Source: Megascapheus bottae
Lineage: Eukaryota; Chordata; Mammalia; Rodentia; Geomyidae
NCBI GenBank assembly: GCA_024803745.1
Contig: JANJXV010000002.1
Coordinates: forward strand, 41,003,757 to 41,067,756
Reading direction: 5' to 3'
DNA length: 64,000 bases
The position numbers and the translations under genes are program-made. The notes under the pieces were generated by a model. That model did not search any database, was not told the DNA's origin, and saw nothing but the letters and a program-made list of their open reading frames with translations. Positions 11,286 through 23,274 of this stretch are shown in pieces (the stretch's first letter is position 1; the number at the start of each line of letters is the position of its first letter).

Positions 11286-12109
11286 CTTCCTGACACCTTG
11301 GTAAGTAATGCAATAAGATCATTTTAAGGAATGAGTTTTTATACTGTTCCCAAAATATTTCCAAAGTGTCAGTTCACATAACCCACAGTTACCAAAAGAT
11401 ACTTATCCCTTTTTTACTTTTCTACTCTTCTACTAGTGCTTTATTTTCTAAGTAAACTAATAGCATATATACCCTTTTATAAAGATGTGGGGAAATAAAA
11501 CTTACAAAAGAACATAAAAAAGTTTTTAAGAATCTACCAGATTAGTCAACTGATACTTGACAAGAGAGACTGATAAAAAGCTGAAAGAAAAATGAAATCA
11601 AGTTAAGACATGGAGATACTGAATTTAATGAGAATTATGAATGTTATAATAACAATGAAAAATAATGCATACAAGAGGGGAAAATGGAAAAAAGAATACA
11701 TTCTAAGTAGCTCCACCAGGGAGTAATTTGCAGTAGGATGTATTTAATTACAGACATATGACAGAATTAGATAAAAGCATAAACATGCTTTAATAGTTTA
11801 ATATGTATATTAGGTGAGCATTAGATTTTGGTGTGTTTTAGTGCTTTATTTACTTTATGAAAATTATCATGTCCATCACAAACATATTTTGGAGTTTTGT
11901 CTTTCTTCACTATCTTCTTTGCTTTGTGCCACTAACATAGAACTCAAATATTACTAGTTTCTGGCCTTCACTCTTTACATTTTTCTACAATAGAATATTT
12001 TATGGATGTATCTGGCTTTCTCATAATGTAAACTGTGTTAAGGAGCACTGATTGGACAATTCACCATAGAGGGTAGAAGTAATTGACTCGGATTTCTCTT
12101 GCCCTCTGC
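11286..12109. other. Unique sequence
   Basis: AT-rich, no frame or repeat family recognised. Confidence 0.4.
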
Positions 12110-12225
12110 TATCTTTCCTAGAGTATGAATTCTTTGGGAGCTAGATGTCAGTTTATCTAATACAATGCCTAGCAAGAAAAGATGTTTTCAATGAGGATTT
12201 CTTGAGTTAATGAACAAATATCATC
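12110..12225 (+). repeat. L2 LINE 3'-end-like fragment
   Basis: 'gagtatgaattctttgggag', then 'aatacaatgcctagcaagaa' and 'cttgagttaatgaac' follow the L2 3' end order (ctgtaagctccttgagggc ... cagtgcctggcacatagtag ... ttgttgaatgaatg). Divergence is heavy. Confidence 0.45.
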
Positions 12226-12314
12226 ATTAAGACCATCTTCATTTTTGTATATTTCATTATCACTCAACTAGAAAACAAATGGACAGGCTAATATTTTAAA
12301 CTATTTTGTTTTTC

Positions 12315-12480
12315 ATTTTTGCCATTCCTGGGGCTTGAACTGAGGGCCTGAGCTTTCTCAAGGCTAGAGATCTACCACTTGAGCAAGAGCACCACTTCCA
12401 GTTTCTATGTAGGTGGTACTGAGGGATCAAACACTGGTCTTTATGCATGTTAGGAGAGCACTGTTTTTTCTAGTTGTCAG
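12315..12480 (-). repeat. IDL-Geo dimeric SINE (antisense, internal deletion)
   Basis: 'ccattcctggggcttgaact' runs into 'gggcctgagctttctcaagg', skipping the usual 'cactgtccttgg' segment. 'accacttgagcaagagcacc' and 'taggtggtactgagggatca' follow, so both monomers are present. Confidence 0.88.
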
Positions 12481-12595
12481 ATTCCATGATTTTACCCATA
12501 TTTTTAATCACCAATATGGACATAAATATTCTGCTCAACTTCAACTCAGTACATTGCAAAAAGGTCACGTCTGATTCATAAAAGTTTAATTTTTG

Positions 12596-12812
12596 CACCA
12601 GGTGCCTTAGCTCACACCTGTAATCCTAGCTACTCAGGAGGCTAACATATGAGGATGGAGGTTCAAAACCAGCTCGTCACAAAAGACTCTTATCTCCAAT
12701 TAACCTCTAGAAAGTGAGAAGTGGGACTTGGCTCAAGGGTTAGGGCTTGAGCTGAATAGCTCAGGGACAATGCCCCAGCTGAATTTAAACCCCATGATCC
12801 ACAAAAAAAAAA
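12596..12812 (+). repeat. B1-Geo dimeric SINE (sense)
   Basis: Near-complete copy: 'ctcacacctgtaatcctagc', 'tactcaggaggctaac', 'gactcttatctccaattaac', then the right monomer 'cttggctcaagggttagggc', 'gctcagggacaatgccccag' and an A tail after 'catgatccac'. Confidence 0.93.
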
Positions 12813-12844
12813 TTTATTCTTTGCTTCACAATGACCTTTTTGGC

Positions 12845-12933
12845 TCTCTGTCTCTCTGTCTCTCTCTCTGTCTCTCTCTGTCTCTCTCTCCCTCCCTCCC
12901 TCCCTCCTTCTTCTCTCTGTCTCTCTCTCTCTG

Positions 12934-13014
<81 letters not shown>
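12845..13014. repeat. (TC)n / (TCTG)n compound microsatellite
   Basis: A C/T-only tract of about 170 bases with interspersed CTGT units, a CCTC/CCTT block at 12890-12910 and a pure TC run at about 12956-13012. The open frames across it are low-complexity Ser/Leu runs. Confidence 0.96.
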
Positions 13015-13018
<4 letters not shown>

Positions 13019-13684
13019 AAAGATAATGAAGATAATGTTAAATGACCTGGCTAGTTAATCCTATCAATACCACCTTTTTTTCTGGTTGTATGGTTGTAGA
13101 ATCGCTAATAGACTTTAGCTTGTAGTTTGGATATTCTGGTATTTAATGTCTGTGCCATTTCTAAAGAAACCAATCTTTGTTTACTGATTGTCTACCACTG
13201 TGATTTCTTTGCAAGAAATAAACATTATCTGGGATTGAGCAGGAAGTAGACTACCTGACCAACACTTAGATTACCATTGACTATGCTTCAAATTTTTTCA
13301 GTGTCTAAGAAATGTCTGACAGCAAATAGCCAACCACATCCTCAACAAAATGTACTATGCTCTTTCTTTCTTGAGCAGCAACGCATTTTACAGCAGCCTT
13401 ACTGTGACTCTTAGGCAGGCCATAAATTTTCTTTTAACTCATTTGAGTAAATATAAGATCAATTTTTTAAAAGTAAATCATGTTGCCAATTATCCATCTC
13501 AAAAACCTGAAAATATGGTGGGTAATTTTTTAGACTTTTTAGCTATGTAACTTAAGCATTAAAAAAAGCATGATGTGCTTAATTCCCCAAACATATTAGT
13601 TTATAAAATGAAATTAAAGCAAATTATATGTGTGAAAACTGAATACTCTAGAGGAAAATGCTTATTTGAAATGTGTAAGATATT
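13015..13684. other. Unique sequence
   Basis: No repeat recognised. A 66-codon plus frame at 13350-13550 is unsupported. Confidence 0.4.
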
Positions 13685-14080
13685 GGGCTAGGAGTTTTGC
13701 CTAGTGGTAGAGTGGTTGCCTAGCATGCACAAAGACCCAGGTTTGGGCCTGGAGTTTAGCCTAGTAGTAGAGTGCTTGCCTAGCATGCACGAGGATCCGG
13801 GTTTAATTCCTTGGTACCACATACATAGAAAAAAGCCAGAAATGGTGCTGAGGCTCAAGTGGTAGAGCTCTAGCCTTGAGAAAGTCCAAGCACAGTGCTC
13901 AGGCCCTGAGTTCATGGCTCAGGACTGGCAAAAAAAAAAAAGACCCAGGTTTGATTCCTTAGTACCACAGACATGGACAAAAGCTGGAAATGGTGTTGTA
14001 CCTCAAGTGATAGAGCTCTAGCCTCGAGAAAAGTCGAAGGGCAGTGCTCAGAGCCTGAGTTCAAGCCCCACGACTGGCAA
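13685..14080 (+). repeat. IDL-Geo SINE (sense), outer element of a nest
   Basis: The left monomer starts 'gggctaggagttttgcctag' at 13685 and is interrupted after 13744. It continues at 13953 with 'gattccttagtaccacagac', the linker and the complete right monomer, ending 'cacgactggcaa' at 14080. Removing the inner copy and one duplication restores a standard dimer. Confidence 0.93.
13745..13938 (+). repeat. IDL-Geo SINE (sense), inner element of the nest
   Basis: A full copy from 'gggcctggagtttagcctag' to 'ggactggcaaaaaaaa'. It is flanked by a perfect 14-base duplication AAAGACCCAGGTTT at 13731-13744 and 13939-13952. It inserted in the same orientation, inside the left monomer of an older copy, just before that copy's B-box-like motif. 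Confidence 0.95.
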
Positions 14081-14082
14081 TT

Positions 14083-14555
14083 TTTTTAAGATATGAAAAA
14101 ATTTAAAGTAAAATAATAAAGAATAACTATGTAAAGTTAATTCTACAACAACAATCAGATTTCCATTTGAATCCAAACACTAACACAAATAACATAACAT
14201 TTTTTGAAACATACAGTTGAAGAAAGAATATAATGAGAATGTGTATTGATATTCTTATTGTGATTCTTATTATAAAAAGTTCTTATTTACTTATTGATAA
14301 TTTTATTTGTTAACCTGGAGAGTTTGTTTACCAGGATTCATATATTGAAGTACTGGTTCTCAGTGTGTTGGATCTTCTGGAATGAGTTAGTGATTATGAG
14401 TGTTAAGAACTTGAATAGTAAGTCTGGTAGCAGAACCTCTGTAGTTCCCTGTCTCATCGTAAGATATCCCATTTCAATAGGCAGCCATTTCTTTCTCTAC
14501 CTTCGCCACCTTGTTCTGGGCATATCTGGGCCGTCCTCTCTAGAGAGCAAGTAAA
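14083..14555. other. Unassigned sequence abutting a broken LINE-1
   Basis: The right part, about 14480-14550, is richer in GC ('ctaccttcgccaccttgttc') than its surroundings and ends sharply at LINE-1 text at 14556. An 86-codon plus frame (14294-14554) spans it, without a recognisable domain. It could be unrelated transcript sequence joined to the LINE-1, or LINE-1 sequence I do not recognise. Confidence 0.35.
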
Positions 14556-16243
14556 TGGGGCCACATCCCCTCCAGCATCTGTTGTTATTAGATTTCTTGA
14601 TCATGGCCATTCTAACTGGAGTGAGGTGGAATCTTAGAGTTATTTTGATTTGCATCTTTTTATGGCCAGAGATATTGAGCATTTCTTCATGTGTCTATAG
14701 GCCATTTTTATATCTTCTTCTTCAGAGAAGACTTTAAGTCTTTGGACCATCTTTTAATGGGATGATTGTTTCTTTGGAGATTAGTTTTGGAGTGATTCAG
14801 TTTTTTGAGCTGTTTATGTATTTTAGATATGAGGCCTTTGTCCGTTGTATGGTTAGTGAAGATATTCTCCCAATCTGTAGGTTTTCTAGTTAATTTGCTA
14901 GCAATATCCTTTGCCATACAGAAGCTCTGCAGTTTAATGCACTGCCACTTACCCAGACTTTCTCTGATTTGTTGTGTTTCTTGGTCCTTATTAAGATAGT
15001 TTCAACCTTTGACAATGAGACCTAGTGTATCTCCTATTCTTTCTTGTAAACTTTTCAGTGTACCTGCTTTTACCTTGAGGTTTTTGATCCATTTGGAGTA
15101 ATCCTGGTGCAGGGTGACAAAGAAGGATCCAACTTTAGTTTTCTGCAGATGTTTACCCAGCTCTGTCAGCACCACTTGTTGAAGAGGCTGTCTTCCATTC
15201 TATTTTTTGGCTCCCTTATCAAAGATTAGGTGCCATAGGTCTGTGGGTTAATAGCTGAGTCCTCAGTTCTATTCCATTGCTCTTCAGGCCTGTTCTTGTG
15301 CCAGTACCAAGCTGTTTTGGTCACTATAGCTTTGTAACAGAGTCTAAAGTTTGGTATTGAAATTCCTCCTGTGCTGTTCTTTCTGCTAAGAAGTGTTTTT
15401 GCTATACAGGGTCTTTTATTATTCCATATGAAATGTTGGATTGCCTCTTCTATTTCTTTAAAGAATGACATTGGGATATTGATGGTATTGCATTGAATTT
15501 GTAGATAGCCCTCGGCAAGATTGCCATTTTCACGATGTTAATTCTTCCAATCCAGTAGCATGGGAGATTTTTCCATTTCCTCAGTTCTGCTTTAATTTCC
15601 TTTTTCAGGGTTTTAAAGTGTTCATCACTCTTAGTTTTACACTCTTAGTTACATCAATTCCTACTTTATTTTCTTTGAGGCTTTGCAAAAGGAGTTGCTT
15701 TCCTGATTGTTGCCTCATTCCTCTCATTGTTGGCATAGAGGAAGGCAGTTGGTTTTTGAGGGTTAATTTTATAATCTGCTACCTTGCCAAAGGTTTGAAT
15801 CAGCTTAAGCAGCTTGGGAGTGATTCTATAGGGTTCTTTAAATACAGAATCATGTCATCTGCAAAGAGAGAAAGTTTCACTTCCTGTTTCCCTTTTAGGA
15901 TTCCCTTTATGCTTGTTTCTTGCTTTATTGCTCTGGCTAGGAATTCTAATACTATGTTAAAGAGGAGTGGAGAGAGTGGGCATCCTTGTCTTGTTCCTGA
16001 TTTTAGAGGGAATGGCTTTAGCTTTTCGCCATTATGTATAATGCTAGCTGTAGGTTTGTCATACACAGGCTTTAGTTCCATGGATTCCTAGTTTTTCAAA
16101 GCTTTTAGCATAAAGTGGTGTTGGATCTTCTCAAATGCCTTTTCTGCATCTATTGAGACAATCATGTGATTCTTGTCCTTGCTCCTGTTGATGTGTTGAA
16201 TTATATTATTTGCTTATATTGAACCAGATTTGCATCCCTGTGA
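14556..16243 (-). mobile_element. LINE-1 ORF2 block (antisense), missing its 3' end
   Basis: Minus-strand frames encode, in order, the reverse transcriptase palm ('[18 protein letters not shown]', '[10 protein letters not shown]' within 16081-15800), then '[18 protein letters not shown]' and '[20 protein letters not shown]' (15471-15226), then '[20 protein letters not shown]' (14917-14708) and '[20 protein letters not shown]' (14682 on). The RT catalytic FADD motif is intact, but the protein is broken across frames. The last part of ORF2, the 3' UTR and the A tail are absent: the element stops abruptly at 14556. The 5' edge at about 16243 is an ordinary truncation. Confidence 0.93.
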
Positions 16244-19199
16244 TGAGAAAACGTTTCTGTGTTCTGAGAAGTTTGTTAGTTTGTACATTTTGCACAGAAT
16301 TAAGCAAATTTTTAAAAAGCAATTGAAGAATCAATAGATCCTTAATGTAAATTGGTGACAATGATAAGAAAATAATTTAAAGTCACACTGCTCTTAACAA
16401 CTACACAAGAGGCATTGGGAATACTGGTGTATTTTGAAGACAATTTTGAAACAAAGTAAGTGGAGGAGTGACATTTATAAAGATATTTCAGCTTTGTTAA
16501 ATGCAATCCCTTTGTCCAGCTACTTAATATAATAATTAAACAAGAAAAGAGATTGTCACAAACTCCAAAACATTCTATAAGTTGAAACTCATATATTAAA
16601 AAAGCATTAGTGAAAAGTAGTTCTTAGTAAAATCAAAAACTAAGTGTGGAACAGTTTTATACTAAATATTAGAGAAACAAAATATGGTTTATGGAAAAAT
16701 TCAGATGAATATGCTTAGGAAAACTTCCTTTAAAATCCCTTCAATTTAACTACATAACATTTAGCTAATAAACAAAAAGGCATCAAATTCAAAGAGATCA
16801 ACAAAATATAACAATGTGAATCTAACACAAAATAATTAATTAGTTGATTTACAAGTTTGAATTCAAGAATGCAGTATAATTAAGCCAATAATTTGATCTT
16901 AAAATAAATAATTAAATGACTAAAACAGTAAAAATAACAAAGCCCTGCCAATTAATTTTAAATTACACACGATGGCTTTAAACATCATTTGAAAATATAA
17001 CGTGAACATAAGCAGAACAAATTTTTTAAATGATGACAATAGACTGTAGTTTAAGTGCTTACTGAATTTACAAGCATTTCAATTTAAAAAGACACAGGTA
17101 TGATTTTTATTTGGTTTTCCAACCAGTGATAAAAATTGATTTGCTATATGTACATGCAAATATAATACACTATATATAATATGTGCAATATGGAGCTTAT
17201 ATTGTATATATTTATATATGTATATATACTTTACATATATGTATTTCTAAGAAATGGTACAGATATTTTAACATGCAAGTACATACATGCATACATACAT
17301 ACATACATATCTCTGTACATTTGTTCATACCTATGACTAAACACATATATATTGTTATTCTTGTGAGGAATGCTTGGTGATATGAGAAAACATGACTTTC
17401 AACTTAATTCCCTCTATAGGTAATAGAATATACCTTATATTAAAAAGAAAACAAAATAGTGTAACCATAAATTGCTCAAATATTTCTGAATGTGTAATTA
17501 GAAGACATATAAGCAAATAAACTATTGAATCATAAAGCTGATATAACCATATAGCAAAATTGCTTTGAAACCAAGTAAAAAGTCTTAAGGCAAAGTAAGA
17601 AAATTACTAGCTCCTAACCTCAACATTCTAAGTGTTCCCCATCTAAAATGCTTGATTTGCTACTGCAACCAGAAAGTGATCTATCAGATATCCAGACAGA
17701 ACCCTCATATCTCAAGAGTCTCTCCTCACTTGAACCTCTTTCCTCATTGTAGTAGCCAAATCAACAGCACTCCTTTATTTCTTTCTGTATCTGTTGTTTA
17801 TGTAGACTATTCTTACTTAATACATTCTCTTTCTTTCTTTCCTTATTTCTTTGTTTCCTTCTTTATTGTCATCATTCTAACAACTCTCACATTTCTTGTC
17901 AATAGACAAACCTTGCTTTTATCATAGTGAAATAACATTTTGATGGCACACTAGTCTTGAAGATGTAGGAAACATAAAATTTCTTCAAGCGATGATATAA
18001 AAGTCCCAGTTTATTTTTTACCTTTCATTGAGGAATTACTTTTAAAAGTCTAAGAATTTCCTCAAATTAATATTGCCCACATGTAAGTACATGTGTTAGT
18101 ACAGTAGAAATTATAAAAATAAACATGGCCAATTTGTCCTTTTGTATCCCACTGACCTAATTTCTGAGCATAAAATATAATATATCCCCACTACTAATTC
18201 TATTTTGGAAAGTAAGTGGGATGAAGTGATGAAAGTAAGTTAAAAACTCCAGTATGTATAATCTGCTTTTTACTATGTTCAATCTGTTTTTCATTCATGT
18301 GTCATCTGCTTTTAATTTATCTACATAAAGATAGGAAGTTGACACTTTATTATGTGGAATAAAAGGATAATATGTGAAGTAAGAAGTAACTTTTAATTTA
18401 ATATTTTATGCTATTTTTCTTTAGCATTTTGTCTATCTGAAATAATGTTAAACAACCCCAAAGGAAAAAAAAATGAGTGGGCAGGGTATACTCTCTTTTA
18501 CAGTGATTAGGCTGGAACATGACAGAGATACAATTACACACAACTCTGGTGGGCATAGTAAGACTTTGTCTATGCAGCACCATGTGAATCTACCAAGGAA
18601 GTGAAATTCAACACAAACAACCCAGAAAATTTTGCCGAATACTATTTAGTTTGAAACAAATTTTGTCTCACTTGCCTCCATATAAAAGATCTGAGAACTT
18701 TTCTAGCACAACTGAACTATGAAAATTTACATAGAGGTGCTATTTTAAGATCACGTGATGATACCTATATTGGAAAGAAGATTCTATAAGGAATAAAATA
18801 GTTTCAACTTGAATGTGTAAATTATAAACCATCTGTCTAATTTACAGATTTTAAAAACTAATATATGTAGTATAACTATTCTTTTTTCATAGGATGGAAA
18901 GCCAGCATAACAGACTGTCTTCTTTGAACATCTTTGTTATTTCTAGTTTTAGCTTGAAACACTCAAAATTTCTTGAAGTATGTTATATTGGAGATTTCTG
19001 GGGCTGACTGTAGGCTGCCATTTTCATAAGTATTACAGATATTAGCAGTAAATGTGTAGATTATGAATCTCAAAATTAAAAATATTCCATGACTATCGAT
19101 AGGGCTATCTGAATATTTTGTTTGAGGAATGCTTAATTGCTTCCTTTGATGAAATTGTGGAAACAGGCCATGCTTTAAAGAAAACCACTAGATTCTTTG
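16244..19199. other. Three kilobases of unique AT-rich DNA
   Basis: No SINE, LINE-1 or LTR text is seen apart from simple TA/CATA-rich sequence at 17160-17345. Open frames (for example 17652-17927, 91 codons, Ser/Phe/Leu-rich) show no domain. The absence of young repeats over nearly 3 kb contrasts with the flanks. Confidence 0.45.
17160..17345. repeat. TA / (CATA)n simple-repeat-rich tract
   Basis: Alternating purine-pyrimidine TATATA and TGTATATA runs, and a (CATA)n run at about 17287-17310. Confidence 0.8.
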
Positions 19200-19733
19200 T
19201 TTTTTCTATTTTTTTCTTTATTTTTTGAACCTCTTTTCTATTGTAATTAATAGAAGGGTTACATTATATTCACCAGATAGAAGGTGCATTACTTCACAAA
19301 AATTGATACCCCTTCTCATGGTTTTGTCCCCATTTCCCTCCTCCTATCCCCCATCTTGTTTTCCCTATCCTATTTCAAATAAACAAATAAACATATAAAC
19401 ATATATACAATATACCAGATAACAAGGTAAGATACTGTAACAATATGAGAATAACCAAGGGACAACAAAAGAGATGAAAAATAACATAGTATATTAAGAA
19501 CAACAATCACACATTATATAGTTCTTGTTCCATATCCTGGAGATCCTTTCATTTAGCCTCATCCTATATGGCCTTACGTATCTAGGTTTTGTCCTATTGT
19601 AAACCTCTTCTAGGAGAGTCCAAGATTTATACTAATTATGACAAATGAGGGAAATCATTGAGTCTATGTTCCTTTGAGTCTGGCTTACTTCACTTAACAT
19701 GATTTTTTTCCAAGTCTTTCCATTTCCTTACCG
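19200..19733 (-). mobile_element. LINE-1 3' UTR and ORF2 end (antisense)
   Basis: 'attgtaattaatagaagggt', 'accagatagaaggtgcatta' and 'aggagagtccaagatttata' match the 5.9 kb copy position by position. The fragment stops in the ORF2 end at 'tttccatttccttaccg', so it is strongly 5'-truncated. Confidence 0.92.
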
Positions 19734-20569
19734 ATTCCTCATTTTGAGTAATTTTTTATTCTGTTGGTACAATTTGTCATGCTTTACCTTTATTGTTGAA
19801 TAAAAATGATGCTAAGAAGTATTTTATTTTTCAAAATTATTACTCCATCAAAGATATTCTGAAATTTTCTTGATGTCCAAGAAAGTCTATTTCCAGACAA
19901 TATTCTCCTAAACTTACAATTTTGAATAATAAAAGAGTGCACAGATTCTACATTAATCCATGAAATTCATTTGAGTTTGCTCTATTTCTTGTGCTAGAGT
20001 GTCAAATAATTCCCTATATTAGGAGGACAGAGTCTCAAATTACTTACTTGTCATATGAAGCCTGTAACACTGCCTGATAATATAATCAGGTTTCCCCATG
20101 GGCAAATAATTAGAAGAAAAACATTCTCAATTTGTAAGAGATAAGGCCTAGAACTAGATCTGTTCACTTGAGCTTGGCAGAGAACTGAAGAAACTTAACT
20201 AGAAGTAGACAGATAGGTAATTCAGATCACAGTGCCAAACTTGTTTTTTTCCCCTTCTCATAAAAAGTTGACAGACACCAAGCCAGGAATCAAAGAGGAG
20301 ACATGGAAGGAACAGTTTATCCTGCAGCGTCAGTTGTAAGGTTCGAGGTGAGGGACAAAGCATTCAAATAGTGATGGGATTCTTCCAAGTAGAAAAATCA
20401 CAATGCAAAATCCCTAATTCTCAGCCGATGGCCAAAAGAAAAATGGGGTTAAAAATCAACGCTATATTTAGATAGCGAATCAAGATTTTATGGTATTTTT
20501 CCTTCTGTATTGGCACATAATAAAATGATAGCTAATGTCGATGTGAAAGTTAATTACTATGTACTAGCT
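19734..20569. other. Unique sequence
   Basis: No repeat family recognised and no frame of note. Confidence 0.4.
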
Positions 20570-20745
20570 ACTTTGGTGACATTATCGCATTTCAATGCTT
20601 AAAATAATCCTATAAAGTAAGAATCATTCTTGTCATCAGTTTATAGATTAAAGATCAGAAAGCAAGCAACCTTCCTAGGATGAATTTAGCAGAGGACAAA
20701 ACTGGTATTTGTAGACAGAACTTACTAACATTCAAATGTAGAGGC
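20570..20745 (+). repeat. MIRb-like SINE, 3' half
   Basis: 'ataatcctataaagtaagaa', 'cagtttatagattaaagatc', 'agcaagcaaccttcctagga' and 'aactggtatttgtagacaga' follow the MIRb order (caaccctatgaggtaggta ... ttttacagatgaggaaactg ... taacttgcccaaggtcac ... gctgggatttgaaccc). Opposed 60-codon frames here are therefore noise. Confidence 0.7.
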
Positions 20746-22471
20746 GTCTGCTCTGAGCTGCTGTTTCCTTCCTCCACTGCCCAGTGGGATATACATGAAC
20801 ATAATATATTAACAGAAGCAGACAAATCACAAATCACTTGTATTCAATTTCTAATGCCATGATTGGTTAGTGGAATAAATATGGACCCTAAATTTGCATT
20901 TTAGAGGAATGATTAACTCTTTGAGCAATAGATGTTTGTTTCTTTGAAGTTTTTGCCCTTGGATCACCTTATAACATCAATCAGACAATTGCCTCCTGCC
21001 TGGAGAGATTATTCACATTTATATTTACTTCTTTGGGATTCAAATATTATATTGTTGCTTGAACCATCTTATTTGATTTATAGAACAATTTAATTAAAGC
21101 AACGAAGATTTTTTTTTAATTTTGTGATGGCAAAACACAAAATGGAGATGAGATAAAGAGAAAAAAGGCAGTTTAGTAATATTGATTCCATTAGCTTTTG
21201 TTCTGTACCGCAATAAGAAAGGAGATATTTTTCCATGTGGTGTTCAAGTCTTGTATTTTAAAATTGTTTTCAATGCTAACTTCATAAATGGGGAAATATA
21301 TTAGCTATGATTCATTCTCCTAACTATTGTGATCTACTAGAACTCAAACCTAACCATTTCTTTATAGTGGATTATTTTGTTTTAGGCTACTGAGCTTTAA
21401 TATTGTTTTCTATGTCGCTGGTTTTTATATCCTCATCATGAGCTGTTTTGTTTTACTACACAAAATTCATTCCTTTACTGATGTATGGAAGAAATACCTA
21501 CAATAAAAAAAATCATCACAATAAAATGAGATTTTTGTGAGTCAACCTCATGTTTTGATTTCTTCAGAGATTCACTAATCTCACTTTCCGGCTGCAGGTG
21601 GTTTTGTAGATAAACATTTGCAGTAATTCAGAAGCATTAGTTCTCCTTACCAATCTGTAATACATTCATATGTAATACTGCCAGAAAGCGAGGGGTAAGG
21701 CCTCATTCTCTTATAGAAAACAGATAATAGAATAACTAAACAAGTAAAATATTATATTTCATGAACACAAAATCAAAAGAGAAGGCAAATAAGGAAAGGT
21801 TTGCAGATAAGAAAATATAATAAGAGCTGTATAGCTGCACAAAATTACATATCAAATGCATAACCTTTTGATGGGTTTGAACATTAAATTATACTTGATG
21901 TGCAGGAATCATCACAGTCAAGATAATACTAAGTACATCTCTAGTTGCCAAACATTTTCTCTTGATTGCCACCACTTTTTGGTGGAAAGGCATTTGGCTT
22001 GAGATCTATCCTCTTGACAAATTTCTCAGGCTACAACGTGATAGTGTTGAGCACAGATGCCATGCTGGAGTCCTCACGTCTGGTATAACTGAGATGTTAT
22101 ACCTGTTCACAAGTACCCAAACTCCTCTTCCTAGTCCCTCATAACAACCACTTCACTCTGTGTTTCTGAGTTTGAAATTATTCTTAGATAGTTCACATAA
22201 GTATGATCATACAGTTTTCATCTTTCTGTCACTGGCTTATAGCACAAATTGAAAGAATCCTGTATTCATGACACTGTGGAAGAAATTTAGAGAAATTTCT
22301 GAATACACATCTTTGTGAGATAGTAAGTTCTTACTATTACGAATCATTAAATCTACAGGATATTGTGCTTTACATACACACACATCGTTGCCAGAATTAG
22401 AGTTGCTGAATTTCTTCACTCATTAGGTATCAGATATAAAGGCCATGACCACAACGAACCATGCAGTTAAG
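20746..22471. other. Unique sequence, no gene seen
   Basis: No repeat is recognised across 1.7 kb. Small frames at 21962-22144 and 22419-22237 are unsupported. Confidence 0.45.
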
Positions 22472-22487
22472 AAAATGCATTTTGTTG

Positions 22488-22591
22488 GGGACCAAGACAT
22501 GAGAAAGGGTATCAATGTATGTGAAGTAATGTACCCTCTATCTGGTGAATATAATGTAACCCTTCTATTAATTACAATAAAAATATATGGA
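22488..22591 (+). mobile_element. LINE-1 3' tip (sense), severely 5'-truncated
   Basis: 'accaagacatgagaaagggt', 'atctggtgaatataatgtaa' and 'attacaataaaaatatatgg' are the terminal 3' UTR text of the young LINE-1 family. It is flanked by a 13-base near-duplication, AAAATGCATTTTG (22472-22484) and AAAATGTATTTTG (22592-22604), one mismatch. Only about 100 bases were copied. Confidence 0.88.
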
Positions 22592-22904
22592 AAAATGTAT
22601 TTTGCAACAAAAAGGTCTAAAACCCAATAGCTGTTGAAATGAGAATAGTTTTATTTTCATGACTGAGAAAATATCAATGTGATGCATTAAGATAAAATAA
22701 ATTTTTGTGGGTCAAGGATATGACGATAGCTAAAGAGATGCAAGGAATGGCACCAAAAGACAGGCACCAAAAGCTGGGATAAACTTTCTGAAAGTTACTT
22801 TGCTTTCTATATAGGAATTAAATGATGAGCAAACATTAGCAATTTATTATGAATAATAGCAAGTACATAGTTCAATTTATACAAGTCAATAAATAAATAT
22901 GACT

Positions 22905-23061
22905 TTTCCTTCCATCCTTCCTTCCTTCCTTCTTTCTTTCCTTCCTTTCTTCCTTCCTCCCTCCCTCCCTCCCTCCCTCCCTCCCTCCCTCCCTCCCTCC
23001 CTCCCTCCCTTCCTTCCTTCCTTCCTTCCTTCCTTCCTTCCTTCCTTCCTTCCTTCCTTCC
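22905..23061. repeat. (CTTC)n/(CCTC)n microsatellite: expanded SINE tail
   Basis: A pure C/T tract of CTTC and CCTC units. It lies between the T side of an antisense B1-Geo SINE and one copy of that SINE's target-site duplication (AATAAATATGA, 22892-22902 and 23264-23274). It is therefore the SINE's own 3' tail, grown as (GGAA)n/(GGGA)n. Confidence 0.93.
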
Positions 23062-23263
23062 ACTTTTGTGCTAGTCCTGAGGTTTGAACTCAGGGCCTGG
23101 GCACTGGGGTATTTTACTTAAGATGAGCATTCTACCACTTTTTGCTAGTTGATTGGAGATGAATCTCATGGACTTTCTTGAACAGGCTGGCTTTGAACCA
23201 CAATCCTTAGATCTCAGTCTCCTGAGTTGCTAGATTTACAGATAAGCACTACTAGAGCCTGGC
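23062..23263 (-). repeat. B1-Geo dimeric SINE (antisense)
   Basis: 'gtgctagtcctgaggtttga', 'gttgattggagatgaatctc', 'caggctggctttgaaccaca' and 'agatctcagtctcctgagtt' give both halves. The middle of the Geo monomer is mutated (23105-23130). It is flanked by a perfect 11-base target-site duplication with the microsatellite tail inside it. Confidence 0.88.
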
Positions 23264-23274
23264 AATAAATATGA

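Noticed and set aside
12728..13058. Two long plus-strand frames rich in Ser and Leu
   Set aside because: They translate the (TC)n/(TCTG)n microsatellite and part of the B1-Geo SINE.
15618..16091. 157-codon plus-strand open frame
   Set aside because: It is the antisense of the LINE-1 reverse transcriptase region, whose minus-strand reading carries the [14 protein letters not shown] and FADD motifs.
17160..17345. CATA/TATA repeats that could suggest a regular repeat array
   Set aside because: The units are short, imperfect and contiguous with no spacers; it is simple sequence, not a CRISPR or satellite array.
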